DNA of 64,000 bases from Oceanithermus desulfurans (GCF_014201675.1 NZ_JACHEZ010000002.1:307780-371779), one strand, 5' to 3'. Shown: positions 10,574-18,660, counted from the stretch's first letter. Made by a program: numbers and translations. Notes: a model not told the origin generated them from the letters alone.

Positions 10574-11238
10574 TCCACCAGGGCCACGCCCAGGCCGAGC
10601 ACGCCGGCGAAGATCAGGTAGCTGAGGTCGGCCGTGGGGTTCATGTAGATCCAGTACCCGGCGGCCCCCAGGGTGCCGAGGCTGAAGAGCTTGAGGAGCG
10701 CGCCCATGAAACCGCCGGTGCGGCGCGCCGGCGCGGCCGCGGGCTCGGTGGTGTAGATCTCCGCGGCGGGGGCGGGTTCCTCGGGGGGCGTAATCGGCGG
10801 GGGCAGCTCCTCCTCGAGCGTCACCGGACGCTCTTCGGCGCTCTCGGGGGGTTCGGCCGCCGCGGGCTCCGCGGGCGCCGGCTCGGGCTCCGGCGGCGCC
10901 GGCGGCGGGGCCGGTTCCGGCGGCGGGGCGCTCACCGTAGCCTGCTTCTGGCGGGCCACGAAGGTCTTGACCGATTCGAAGAAGAGCCGCAGCTCGTCGA
11001 CCTGAAAGGCGCGCACCGGCGCCTCGATGAGCGGCGCGGCCTCGCCCATGACCACGAGGGTGCCGCCCTTGCCCCCCACCACCTTCTTGATCTTGTCCAA
11101 CGGCGCCCGCTGCACGCCGGCCTCGCCGATGTAGAACAGCTCGGCCCGGGTGAGGGCGAGAAGGCCGTCGGCGCCTTCGAGCTGTGAAACGACCTCGTCT
11201 TGGGTAAGCTCCCGAAGCTTTTCTTGATATGCGCTCAT
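10552..11238 (-). CDS. Membrane protein with N-terminal PH-like domain, upstream of comEA
   Basis: I do not recognise a named family. Seen: 228 residues. Residues 1-85 look like a small bacterial PH-type domain (LLALTRAELFYIGEAGVQRA, then LDKIKKVVGGKGGTLVV). Residues 90-165 are a Pro/Ala/Glu-rich linker. Residues 180-228 hold two membrane helices separated by a short NPTADLS turn. ATG start at 11236-11238 with a TAGAAT -10 just upstream. It overlaps comEA by 22 nt, so it is co-expressed with the DNA-uptake genes; a role in competence is inference from position alone. Confidence 0.7.
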   Translation of the reverse strand: MSAYQEKLRELTQDEVVSQLEGADGLLALTRAELFYIGEAGVQRAPLDKIKKVVGGKGGTLVVMGEAAPLIEAPVRAFQVDELRLFFESVKTFVARQKQATVSAPPPEPAPPPAPPEPEPAPAEPAAAEPPESAEERPVTLEEELPPPITPPEEPAPAAEIYTTEPAAAPARRTGGFMGALLKLFSLGTLGAAGYWIYMNPTADLSYLIFAGVLGLGVALVEWHASNL

Positions 11239-11248
11239 GTTGCTGTAT

Positions 11249-11254
11249 ATTCTA
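11249..11254 (-). promoter_or_regulatory. -10 element for the comEA-comEC operon
   Basis: TAGAAT on the minus strand, 10 nt upstream of the first ATG of the operon. It points away from the next promoter at 11305, giving a divergent pair. Confidence 0.45.
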
Positions 11255-11304
11255 CCCGATTCGACGGTTTCCACGCAGGAGCGCGCCGGCCGCGGGCGGC
11301 GCGG

Positions 11305-11310
11305 TATGGT
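11305..11310 (+). promoter_or_regulatory. -10 element of a leaderless promoter
   Basis: TATGGT, exactly 6 nt, then the ATG at 11317. This places the transcription start on the A of the start codon. Confidence 0.5.
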
Positions 11311-11316
11311 GTAGGC

Positions 11317-11511
11317 ATGAAAGAGGTGCATTTCCGCCTGGTCACGGGCACGGATCCCGAGCTGTTCCAAGAGCGACTCAACGCCGTGGTGGCCGATCTT
11401 CCCGACGACGCCATCATCGTCGACGTGCTGTTTTCCACCGCCCATTCCGGCCGCGTCGCCGAGTACTCGGCCCTGATCTATTACAAAGAAGTCGAACCGT
11501 GGAAGGATTGA
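11317..11511 (+). CDS. Small protein resembling the Cse60 family
   Basis: Seen: 64 residues, acidic overall, MKEVHFRLVTGTDPELFQER then a beta-strand pattern ending in EYSALIYYKEVEPWKD. The alternation of an early strand, a helix, a strand with IIVDVLFST and a final ALIYYK strand resembles Cse60-type small proteins first described in sporulating bacilli. There is no sporulation context here, so the family link is structural guesswork. A leaderless-type promoter sits directly upstream. The next gene starts inside its last codons, so the two are probably co-translated. Confidence 0.6.
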   Translation: MKEVHFRLVTGTDPELFQERLNAVVADLPDDAIIVDVLFSTAHSGRVAEYSALIYYKEVEPWKD

Positions 11512-12671
11512 GCGTCGCGCTGCTGGGCCGCACCCCCGAGCTGCCGCGCTCGCCCGGGGCCGAGCTGGTGATCTACCTGCTGGCGCGGCCGGGCTGGCGC
11601 AGCCGCGAGGAGCTGGAGCAGCGGATTCCCGAGCTGGACCGGGCGCTGGAGCTCGTGCGCGCGAGCCGCTACGGCCCCTACCTGGAGGAGGCCGACGGGC
11701 GGTACCAGCTGCGCGCCGAGAGCGACGTCCTCGCCTACTGGCAGGACGCCTACCGCGACTGGCCCAAGACGGCGGAGCGCTATGGCGAGCTGGCTGCGGG
11801 GTTTGCGAGCGCCATCCCCGAGTTCCAGGACTGGCTCGAGGCCGAACGGCGCGAGGTGCTGCACGCGCTGTGGGGCACCGCGGTGGGCAAGGCGAACGCC
11901 CTGCTCGATCAGGGGGCGGGGGATGCGGCGCTGGCGCTGGTGGCGGGGGCCGAGGCCGCCTATCCGCTCGAGCCCGCCTCGGCCCTCGACCTCGCCGACT
12001 TCTACTGGCGCGCCCGCCGCCCCGCCGACACCGCGCGGGTCATCGAGGCCGTGCTGGAGGCCATCCCCGAAAAATACCGGGGCCGCGCCCGGCTGAACCT
12101 GGCCGCCGCCCGGCTGCGCGCCGGCGACGAGGCCGCGGCGCTGGCCGAGCTGCGGGCGCTCGAGGCCGAAGGGGGCGAGCTGGGCGTCTGGGCGGGGGTG
12201 CATCGCGGCAGCCACGCGGTGCTCGCCGGCGACGCGGAGCTGGCGCTGCGCCTCGCCGAGGAGGCCTTCGCCGCCGCCGAAGAGGCCACCGACGGGGAGC
12301 TGGCCATCGCTGCGCTGATGCTGAAGGGCGAGGCGCTGACCGCGCTGGGCCGCCCCAAGGAGGCGGCTCACGCCCTGGGCGAGGCCCTGGGCATCCACGA
12401 GGTGATGGGGCGCAGCTTTTCCCCGGTGGTGCTCGCGCTTTTGGCAGAGGCCCACGCGGCCTGGGGCTACCCGGACAAGGCGCGCGAGCTCGCTGAAAAG
12501 GCCTTCAAGGAGGCGCGCTCCCAGCGCGACCCCTACGCCGCGAGCCGCGCCCTCTGGGCCCTCCACCGCGCCACCGGCGAGGCCGGCTATGCGGAGATGG
12601 CGCGGCGCGAAGCGGCCGAGGCCGGGCACGCGCCCTGGATGCGGCGGCTGGAGGAGCTCGAAAAGACGTAA
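11499..12671 (+). CDS. TPR/BTAD-like helical-repeat protein
   Basis: Seen: 390 residues from GTG 11499. Residues 1-85 contain a winged-helix-like segment starting LSVALLGRTPELP and reaching a GRYQLRAESDV turn, as in the DNA-binding part of SARP-type regulators. The rest is Ala/Glu-rich helical hairpins typical of tetratricopeptide repeats, including the bacterial transcriptional activation (BTAD) style stretch. Such proteins are abundant in Deinococcus-Thermus. A regulator or scaffold role is likely, but no ligand or target is visible. The start overlaps the 3' end of the preceding small gene by 13 nt. Confidence 0.65.
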   Translation: MEGLSVALLGRTPELPRSPGAELVIYLLARPGWRSREELEQRIPELDRALELVRASRYGPYLEEADGRYQLRAESDVLAYWQDAYRDWPKTAERYGELAAGFASAIPEFQDWLEAERREVLHALWGTAVGKANALLDQGAGDAALALVAGAEAAYPLEPASALDLADFYWRARRPADTARVIEAVLEAIPEKYRGRARLNLAAARLRAGDEAAALAELRALEAEGGELGVWAGVHRGSHAVLAGDAELALRLAEEAFAAAEEATDGELAIAALMLKGEALTALGRPKEAAHALGEALGIHEVMGRSFSPVVLALLAEAHAAWGYPDKARELAEKAFKEARSQRDPYAASRALWALHRATGEAGYAEMARREAAEAGHAPWMRRLEELEKT

Positions 12672-12675
12672 ACGC

Positions 12676-12690
12676 CAACGGTTGCCGTTG
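12676..12690. terminator. Small hairpin after the TPR gene
   Basis: CAACGG-TTG-CCGTTG forms a perfect 6-bp stem with a 3-nt loop, 5 nt past the stop codon. There is no U-tract, and it also lies just upstream of a TATAAT, so it could instead be an operator. Confidence 0.35.
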
Positions 12691-12699
12691 CCAACCTCC

Positions 12700-12705
12700 T
12701 ATAAT
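12700..12705 (+). promoter_or_regulatory. Consensus TATAAT -10 element
   Basis: A perfect TATAAT in very GC-rich DNA, 10 nt before an ATG at 12716. No clear -35 at 16-18 nt. It would drive the small frameshifted gene below. Confidence 0.5.
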
Positions 12706-12715
12706 TCCGACCGGA

Positions 12716-12894
12716 ATGCTTGAAATTAGCCGGGCGGACCGGGCAGGGTTCCGGCCCCTCTTCACGCTCTTGGGCTGGGCGGGCCTGTGTGCCCACGAGA
12801 CCCGGAGCTCCGCGCCTACCTGCTGTTCACGGCGGGCTTCACCCGCACACGCCGGCGCGCGCGCCGCTTGGAGGCCCGGGTGCGCGGGGGCTAG
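12716..12894 (+). pseudogene. Possible small gene broken by a single frameshift
   Basis: Seen: from ATG 12716 the frame reads MLEISRADRAGFRPLFTLLG and continues to LCAHE near 12800. At that point the codon pattern switches to another frame, which reads DPELRAYLLFTAGFTRTRRR and stops at TAG 12892-12894. Both parts show the strong G/C third-position bias of real genes here, and one extra G near 12797-12801 would join them into about 59 residues. A downstream-only alternative is a 35-codon ORF from GTG 12787. I recognise no family. It could be a pseudogene, a sequencing error, or programmed slippage. Confidence 0.35.
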
Positions 12895-12897
12895 AAT
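12892..12897 (+). promoter_or_regulatory. -10 element of a leaderless promoter for the polyprenyl synthase
   Basis: TAGAAT, exactly 6 nt, then GTG 12904. Its first three bases are also the stop codon of the preceding frame. Confidence 0.5.
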
Positions 12898-12903
12898 GGC
12901 CCC

Positions 12904-13893
12904 GTGACCCCGCTCGCCCGCGAGATCCAGCGCACCCTGCTCGCCGCCCTGCCCGAACCCGAAGCCGCGCCGCGGCCGGAGCTGGCCGCCTACGCGCGGC
13001 TCTTGCGCGACTACCCCGAGCGGGGCGGCAAGATGCTGCGCGGGCGCCTCGTCGTCCTCACCGCGCGCGCCTACGGCGACGACACCGCGGCGCTCGGGGT
13101 GGCGGCGGCGCTCGAGCTCTTCCAGAACTGGGTGCTGATCCACGACGACATCGAGGACGACTCCGACGAGCGCCGGGGGCGGCCGGCGCTGCACCGGCTC
13201 GTGCCCATGCCGCTCGCCCTCAACGCCGGCGACGCCCTGCACGCGACGATGTGGCGCCTGCTCGCCGAGGCGGGGGCGCGCCGCAAGGTGCTGCTCGAGT
13301 TCGCCGAGCTCGTCGAGACGACGGCGAGCGGGCAGCACCTCGACCTCAGCTGGACGCTCGAGGACCGCTTCGACCTCACCCCGGACGACTACCTCGAGAT
13401 GGTGCGCCGCAAGGCCGCCTACTACACCGCGGTGGCGCCGCTCAGGCTGGGGGCGCTGGCCGCGGGGGCGATGCCCGACCCCGTCTTCGCCAGCGCCGGG
13501 CTCGAGCTGGGCGTGGCCTTCCAGATCGTCGACGACGTGCTCAACCTCGAGGGCGACCCCGCGGCCTACGGCAAGGAGGCCGCGGGTGACCTCTGGGAGG
13601 GGAAGCGCACCCTGATCCTGCTCGACTGGCTGGCGGCCGCCGAACCCGACGAACGTGCCCGCGCCGAGGCGCTGCTGCGCAAGCCGCGGGCCGAGAAGGA
13701 CCCCGCCGAGGTGGCCTGGCTGCACGAGCGCCTGATCGCGTCGGGGGCGGTGGCGCGCGCCCGCGAGCGCGCCCGACGAATGGCCGAGCCCGCCCTGGCC
13801 GAGCTCGAGCAGGCCTTCGCCGCGCTGCCGGGGCAGGATGCCGCCCGCGAGGCGCTGGACCTGCTGGCCGCGCTGGTCTGGCGCGAGCGCTAG
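12904..13893 (+). CDS. Polyprenyl diphosphate synthase (trans-isoprenyl)
   Basis: Condenses isopentenyl diphosphate with allylic diphosphates to make C20 or longer prenyl chains for quinones or carotenoids. Seen: 329 residues; first Asp-rich motif in LIHDDIEDDSDERRG, Lys/Arg-rich GGKMLRGRL before it, the conserved LNAGDAL and YYTAVAPLRLGALAAGA, and the second Asp-rich motif FQIVDDVLNLEGD followed by GKEAAGDLWEGKRTLILL. Product length cannot be read from sequence. Expressed from a leaderless promoter and not obviously in an operon. Confidence 0.9.
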   Translation: MTPLAREIQRTLLAALPEPEAAPRPELAAYARLLRDYPERGGKMLRGRLVVLTARAYGDDTAALGVAAALELFQNWVLIHDDIEDDSDERRGRPALHRLVPMPLALNAGDALHATMWRLLAEAGARRKVLLEFAELVETTASGQHLDLSWTLEDRFDLTPDDYLEMVRRKAAYYTAVAPLRLGALAAGAMPDPVFASAGLELGVAFQIVDDVLNLEGDPAAYGKEAAGDLWEGKRTLILLDWLAAAEPDERARAEALLRKPRAEKDPAEVAWLHERLIASGAVARARERARRMAEPALAELEQAFAALPGQDAAREALDLLAALVWRER

Positions 13894-14515
13894 CCGTAAC
13901 CTCCCAAGACGCGGATCCTAGAGCCGACGGCCGCGGTGCCCTGTTCCGCAGACCGCAAGCCGCGGATTCCTCCCGGCCTCCCCCTTGGGGGAGGCGGCGG
14001 CGCAGCCGCCGGAGGGGGGGTGGTTGGGGGCGGTGCGTGGCGCGTAGTACGTAGTACGGGGTACGCGGTAGGTGGTGGATAGGTCGTGGGGTGTGGGAAC
14101 GGCGCAAGGCGGGCTCCTGCAGGCCGCGGGTACCGGCCACGAACCACAAGCCACGCCCCACCCACCGCCTTTCCCCGCCTCCCCGGCCAAGGCCGGCCCA
14201 CCGGCCGAGATCCGGGGCCCACGTAGCAAACGACGCCGAGGGTAAGGCTGCTCGCAACCCCTCCACCACGAGCCCCAAGCTACGAGCCACGGGCCGCTGC
14301 TCAAGAGCCGCTTTCCAAAACCAACCCCCCACCCGGCCCGCCCCAAAGGGGAGGGCGCTTTCGTCTTTCCGCGACGGGCGCAGCGCCCCGGCCCGCCTTT
14401 TGGACAAGCCTCGGGCCCCGGCTTTCGCTGGGCTGACGAGAGAGGCCGGTGGCGACGGGTTGGCGTAAACCACGCGTTCGAACGTTACAGCTAGCGCCGC
14501 AAGCCGGGGCCGCCG
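13894..14515. repeat. Repeat-rich intergenic region, no gene seen
   Basis: About 620 bp with no frame I trust. At 13976-13995 there is a perfect palindrome (9-bp arms, GCCTCCCCC and GGGGGAGGC, TT centre), directly followed by a second stem GGCGGC/GCCGCC at 13993-14010 and a G-run. At 14044-14058 GTAGTACG is tandemly repeated and drifts into GGTAGGTGGTGG-like text. 14335-14395 has another GC-rich inverted pattern. Similar short filler occurs at 48700-48775 and 61716-61790. The first hairpin may end transcription of the polyprenyl synthase. Confidence 0.6.
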
Positions 14516-14521
14516 TATCCT
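14516..14521 (+). promoter_or_regulatory. -10 element of a leaderless promoter for ppa
   Basis: TATCCT, exactly 6 nt, then ATG 14528. Confidence 0.5.
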
Positions 14522-14527
14522 GGGGCC

Positions 14528-15061
14528 ATGGCCAACCTGCACGACATCCCCATCGGCGACGGCGCACCCCAGACGGTGCACATGATCATCGAGGTGCCCC
14601 ACGGATCGGCGAACAAGTACGAGTTTGACGAGGAAACGGGCATGGTCAAGCTCGACCGCGTCCTCCCCGGGGCCCAGTTCTACCCGGGCGACTACGGCTT
14701 CATCCCCCAGACCCTCGCCGAGGACGGCGACCCCCTGGACGGGATCATCCTCTCCAGCTACCCGCTGCTTCCCGGCGTCCTCGTCGAGACCCGGGTCATC
14801 GGGCTCTTGCACATGGAGGACGAGAAGGGCCCCGACTCCAAGGTCCTCGCTGTGGTGGCCGAGGACGCACGGCTCGACGCGATCCAGGATCTGGACGACG
14901 TGCCCCAGGGCAAGCGCGACGAGATCGCGAACTTCTTCGAGACCTACAAGGCGCTCGAGGCCAAGAAGGGCAAGTGGGTGAAGGTCACCGGCTGGGGCGG
15001 CCGCGACGCCGCGGTGGCCGAGGTGGAAGCCTGCATGAAGCGCTACCGGGAAGGCGCCTGA
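14528..15061 (+). CDS. ppa: Inorganic pyrophosphatase, family I
   Basis: Hydrolyses pyrophosphate from biosynthetic reactions, in the cytosol. Seen: 177 residues (usual 170-180); IIEVPHGSANKYEFDEETG with the conserved Lys, LDRVLPGAQFYPGDYGFIPQT, and the metal-binding signature DGDPLDGIIL (consensus D-x-D-P-x-D). C-terminal FFETYKALEAKKGKWVKVTGW is also typical. Single-gene unit with a leaderless promoter. Secure. Confidence 0.97.
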   Translation: MANLHDIPIGDGAPQTVHMIIEVPHGSANKYEFDEETGMVKLDRVLPGAQFYPGDYGFIPQTLAEDGDPLDGIILSSYPLLPGVLVETRVIGLLHMEDEKGPDSKVLAVVAEDARLDAIQDLDDVPQGKRDEIANFFETYKALEAKKGKWVKVTGWGGRDAAVAEVEACMKRYREGA

Positions 15062-15091
15062 CCTTCCCACCCAGTTCACCGCCCGCCGGGC

Positions 15092-15097
15092 TAGGCT
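15092..15097 (+). promoter_or_regulatory. -10 element of a leaderless promoter
   Basis: TAGGCT, exactly 6 nt, then ATG 15104. Confidence 0.5.
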
Positions 15098-15103
15098 GGA
15101 CCC

Positions 15104-16345
15104 ATGGACCTGCACCGGCGCTGGGCGGCCCGCCGGGCCTGGCGCGTGCGCGCCGCTCTCGCGGCGCTGCTCGCGGCGTCGGCCTGGGCGCTGAAGCCGG
15201 CGCTCGGCCCCTGGGCGCTGGCCCTGCCGCTAGCAGCCCTCCTCTACCCGTCGCGGCGCGAGCTTGCCGCGGCCCTCGCCGAGATCGACCGCCGGCTGGG
15301 CCTCGCCTACCGCACGGCGCTGGAAACGCCCGCGGCGGACCCCGCCTACCCGCGGCTCCTGGCCGAGGCCGAGCGCGTCGCGCGGACGGCGCGGCCGCCG
15401 GGGCCGCCGCTGCGCGAGGCGGCGCTGGCCCTCGCGCTCTGGGTCCTGGCCGCGGCCCTCCCCTTTCCGGCGTGGCCCCCGGGCCCGCCGCCGGCGGGAG
15501 AAGCCCTGAGCGAGGCGGCTCCGGCCACCGCGGAGCCCTCCCCCCGGGGAGCGCGGGACCGGGCGTCCCCCGCCGCCTTGCCCCCCGCGGAAGCGCCGGA
15601 GGCCGCAGCCCCCTCCGCGCCCGAACCCGGGGCCGGGGAGCCGGCGCCGTCCTCCCCGGAAGAGGCCGCCCCCCCGGCGTCGCCAGCCGAGGCGGCCCCG
15701 CAGGAGACCGCGACCAACGCGCCCGCAGGCGAAGGCGGAGAGGAAAGGACCGCCCCCGCCGAGCGGCCGCAGGTACAGCCGGGCGACGAGGCCACAGGCC
15801 GCGCCCCCGGGGCGGCGGCCGACCGCAGCGGGGAGCCCCCCGGTGGAGACCGCGCGCAGCCGGAGGCTCGGGAGGGCGCGCCGCCGCAGCCGGGCCCGCC
15901 CCAAGCGGCCGAGGGGCCGCCCGCGGGCGCGGCCAAGACCGAGGACCTCCGGGAGGGAACGGCCGCCTCCGAAACGCCGGAAGCCGGAACCAGGGGGGCC
16001 GAAGCGCCGCGGGCGGGCGCCGCAGAAACCGAGGGCCACGGGAATGGGGAAACGCCCGTATCCGGCACCGCGGAGGCCGGGGCCGAGGGGGCCGAGGGGG
16101 CCGAAGGTGCGGGGGCGGGCCAGGGCCGCACGAACGCCTCCGGAGCCGCGGCCGACGCCCTCGAGCCCGCCCCGCCCGAGGCCGCGAAGGCGCCGGAGGG
16201 GCCGCCGGCGGAGCTGCCCTCTCCCTGGGAGGAGGGGACGCCGCCCGAAGCGGTGCGGCGCGCCGCGGAACGCTACCTGCAGGAGGCGCCGCTGCCCCCC
16301 GGCGCCGCGGAGGCGCTGCGGCGCTACTTCGAGCTCGACCGCTGA
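15104..16345 (+). CDS. Membrane protein with a long Ala/Pro/Glu/Gly-rich disordered region
   Basis: I do not recognise a named family. Seen: 413 residues. Two N-terminal membrane helices (about 17-50) are followed by an AEIDRRLGLAYRTALE segment and a third helix (about 108-125). From about residue 125 to 375 it is low-complexity Ala/Pro/Glu/Gly sequence that should be disordered. A short helical end follows (VRRAAERYLQEAP, then AEALRRYFELDR). The L-x-Y-R-T-A-L-E pattern is reminiscent of DUF4175-like membrane proteins, weakly. The 3' end faces a small membrane gene with only 7 nt between them. Confidence 0.65.
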   Translation: MDLHRRWAARRAWRVRAALAALLAASAWALKPALGPWALALPLAALLYPSRRELAAALAEIDRRLGLAYRTALETPAADPAYPRLLAEAERVARTARPPGPPLREAALALALWVLAAALPFPAWPPGPPPAGEALSEAAPATAEPSPRGARDRASPAALPPAEAPEAAAPSAPEPGAGEPAPSSPEEAAPPASPAEAAPQETATNAPAGEGGEERTAPAERPQVQPGDEATGRAPGAAADRSGEPPGGDRAQPEAREGAPPQPGPPQAAEGPPAGAAKTEDLREGTAASETPEAGTRGAEAPRAGAAETEGHGNGETPVSGTAEAGAEGAEGAEGAGAGQGRTNASGAAADALEPAPPEAAKAPEGPPAELPSPWEEGTPPEAVRRAAERYLQEAPLPPGAAEALRRYFELDR

Positions 16346-16352
16346 CCCGGCT

Positions 16353-16538
16353 TCAGCCGTCGCCGTCCAGCCAGAGCCGCCCCAGGCGCTCGAGCAGCAT
16401 CGCCGTGCTGCCGAAGATGAAGAGGTAGACCCCTTCGGTGTAGCGGTTGGGGTTCAGGAAGAGGACGCTTCCCACCACGAAGGCCAGCCCTCCGGAAAGG
16501 CCGAGGGCGGTGAGGGCCTTTTTCTGCGCGCGCCGCAT
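16353..16538 (-). CDS. Small two-helix membrane protein, YrhK-like
   Basis: Seen: 61 residues, two membrane helices (about 10-28 and 37-53) with FVVGSVLFLNPNRYTEG between them, a pattern like the YrhK domain. Basic N terminus (MRRAQKKALTALG). The ATG at 16538 follows GGGGGAG by 3 nt, with TATAAG about 9 nt upstream at 16548-16553. Function unknown. Confidence 0.55.
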   Translation of the reverse strand: MRRAQKKALTALGLSGGLAFVVGSVLFLNPNRYTEGVYLFIFGSTAMLLERLGRLWLDGDG

Positions 16539-16854
16539 CTACTCCCCCTTATACACCGTCCAGGGGCGGTCTTCGTCCCTCCGTCCGGCGCCGGTCCCCG
16601 AAGGGCCGCAGCCGGCGATGTCGATATGGTTATACTCAGCTAGAAAGCAGCTGCGCAAAGGGACACCAGCAGCGGCGGATTCCGGACCGGCGGCGGATGC
16701 CGGCGGAGAGAGGAGGGCGGAACGTGGCCACCAGCGGCTTTTCTGGCGCGAGCGACGACGCGGCCCGCGGCGGATCCGGCCGCCGGGGCGGACGTTCCTG
16801 TCCCGTCTTCGCCCCGCCCGCCGCGGCGACGGCCCGGACCGCCCAGGAGGAAGC
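16539..16854 (+). promoter_or_regulatory. Promoter and long GC-rich leader for the beta-helix lipoprotein
   Basis: TATACT at 16631-16636 is the only good -10 here; it would give a leader of about 210 nt before the AGGAGG ribosome-binding site at 16845-16850. The leader has several self-complementary GC blocks around 16675-16800. I looked for c-di-GMP and glycine riboswitch signatures and found only fragments. The 92 bp between 16539 and 16630 belong to the promoter region of the small minus-strand gene. Confidence 0.35.
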
Positions 16855-18660
16855 ATGAAAAGAACGTGGTTTGCGTTCCTGGCCCTCGGTTTGCTGGCGG
16901 CCTGCCAGGCGCCGGCGACGGGCGAACGGCCGCCCGGGGGCGGCCCTCCCCCCATGGACGAAGCACCCACCGCGCCCCCCGCGCTGGGCGAGGTGCGCGC
17001 CTACGCCACCCTGCACTCGGCGGGGTTCGAGTGGCGGTTCGGCGCCGACCCCGAGGCCAAGGCGGCCTGCGGCCTCAGGTACCGCGCCGCCGGCGAGACC
17101 GCCTGGCGCGAGGGCTGGCCGCCCTACCGCATCCGGTACACCCCGCCCAGCCCGGTGGCCGGCAAGGACGCGGCCTTCGACGGCTGCGCCGGCTCGGTCT
17201 TCTTTCTCGAGCCCGGCGCCACCTACGAGCTCTGGCTCACCCTCACCGGGCCCGAGGGTCTTTTGGACGAGGGCGTCGTTGAGGTCAGGACCCAAAGCGA
17301 GCCAAGGATCGCCGCGGACGCGCCCACCTTCTACGTCGCGCCCGGCAGCGGCGGGGGCGCGGGCACGGAGGCCGACCCCTACCGGGGCCTCGCCGAAGCG
17401 CAGCGGCACGCGCGGCCCGGCGACGTCTTCCTGCTCGCGCCCGGCGAGTACGCCGACTTTGCCTCCGGCGAGATCCGCTTCGACCGCCCCGGCGAGGAGG
17501 GCCGCTGGGTGGTCTGGAAGGCGGCCGGGGAAGGGGTGGTCTTCACCGCCCCGGTGCGCATCGCCGCCGACTACGTCTGGCTGGAGGGCGTCCACCTGCG
17601 CGGCACCCCCAACGACGCCAGCGACAGCGACAACGACCGCCGCGACTGGGGTCTGCGCACCGCGGACGCCCCCCGGCGGGTGGTGATCCAGCGCAACACC
17701 TTCACCGACTTTCACTACGCAATCGCCCTCAACCACGGCGGCGAGGCCTGGGTGATCCGCGACAACGTCATCGTCGGCGACAAGGACCTGCGTCAGTGCA
17801 TCGATGACGACGGGAACATCATCCGCGGCGACGGCTGCCCCGAGGAGGACTACCGCGGCGAGGGGATCGAGCTGGGCCACACCTCCGGCCACACCGTCGC
17901 CTACAACCGCATCTCGCTCGTCGGCGACGGCATCTCCTACCCGCTGGAGAACGTCGACATCTACGGCAACGAGATCTTCGACGTCACCGACGACGGCATC
18001 GAGCCCGACTACGGCTACGCCAACGTCCGCGTCTGGCAAAACCGGATTACCAACGCCCGCTACAACGGCCTCAGCTTCCAGCCGATGAACGGCGGGCCCT
18101 GGTACTTCGTCCGCAACCAGGTGATGGCCCCGCGCGAGTCGACGCTGAAGCTGCGCCGCCTCAGCCGCGTGCTGCTCGCGCACAACCTGCTCGTCGGCTG
18201 GGACAACGCCGTCAGCGCCCTCTGGGACACCGAAGGCTTTCGCCGCATCGACTCGCTCAACAACCTCTACGTCTCCGCCTCCGGCCGCTACCTCTGGGAG
18301 CAGGCCGACGACGGCCCGGTCTTGGGCCGGCTCGACTACGACGGCTTCGATCCCGGCGGGTCGGCCTACGCCTTCAAATGGGGGTCCGATCACCGCTACC
18401 CCGACCTGGCGGCGTTCCGGGCGGCCACGGGGCTCGAGCCCCACGGCCTGACCCTCGACCGCGCCGCCTGCTTTACCAGCTTCCACCCCCGCCGCCCGCC
18501 CGACCGCGCCGAGCTCGAGTACCCCCAGCTGCTTCCCGGCTGCCCGGCGGTCGACGCCGGCGCGGTGCTGCCGAACCTCAGCGGCGGGTACGCCGGCGCG
18601 GCACCCGACCTGGGGCCCTACGAGCGCGGCCTGCCGCTGCCCCACTACGGCCCGCGCTGA
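16855..18660 (+). CDS. Secreted lipoprotein with right-handed parallel beta-helix
   Basis: Seen: 601 residues. Signal peptide with lipobox GLLAACQAP (Cys 18), so lipid-anchored outside the cytoplasm. A Pro-rich linker and a fibronectin-like domain (about 40-145) precede ADAPTFYVAPGSGGGAGTEA, the classic start of Ca-binding or polysaccharide-lyase-type beta-helix proteins. Residues 165-560 are beta-helix coils with Asn-ladder text such as VAYNRISLVGDGISYPLENV. Cysteines at CIDDDGNIIRGDGC suggest a disulfide loop. Such proteins bind or cleave acidic polysaccharides, but no catalytic set is certain. Start ATG has AGGAGG 4 nt upstream. Confidence 0.8.
   Translation: MKRTWFAFLALGLLAACQAPATGERPPGGGPPPMDEAPTAPPALGEVRAYATLHSAGFEWRFGADPEAKAACGLRYRAAGETAWREGWPPYRIRYTPPSPVAGKDAAFDGCAGSVFFLEPGATYELWLTLTGPEGLLDEGVVEVRTQSEPRIAADAPTFYVAPGSGGGAGTEADPYRGLAEAQRHARPGDVFLLAPGEYADFASGEIRFDRPGEEGRWVVWKAAGEGVVFTAPVRIAADYVWLEGVHLRGTPNDASDSDNDRRDWGLRTADAPRRVVIQRNTFTDFHYAIALNHGGEAWVIRDNVIVGDKDLRQCIDDDGNIIRGDGCPEEDYRGEGIELGHTSGHTVAYNRISLVGDGISYPLENVDIYGNEIFDVTDDGIEPDYGYANVRVWQNRITNARYNGLSFQPMNGGPWYFVRNQVMAPRESTLKLRRLSRVLLAHNLLVGWDNAVSALWDTEGFRRIDSLNNLYVSASGRYLWEQADDGPVLGRLDYDGFDPGGSAYAFKWGSDHRYPDLAAFRAATGLEPHGLTLDRAACFTSFHPRRPPDRAELEYPQLLPGCPAVDAGAVLPNLSGGYAGAAPDLGPYERGLPLPHYGPR

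Noticed and set aside
14044..14058. CRISPR array
   Set aside because: Tandem GTAGTACG units are 8 bp without spacers. No repeat-spacer pattern occurs anywhere in the window.
16637..16854. c-di-GMP or glycine riboswitch
   Set aside because: Only short fragments of the consensus (GCAAAG, GGAGAG) are present, without the paired helices in order.
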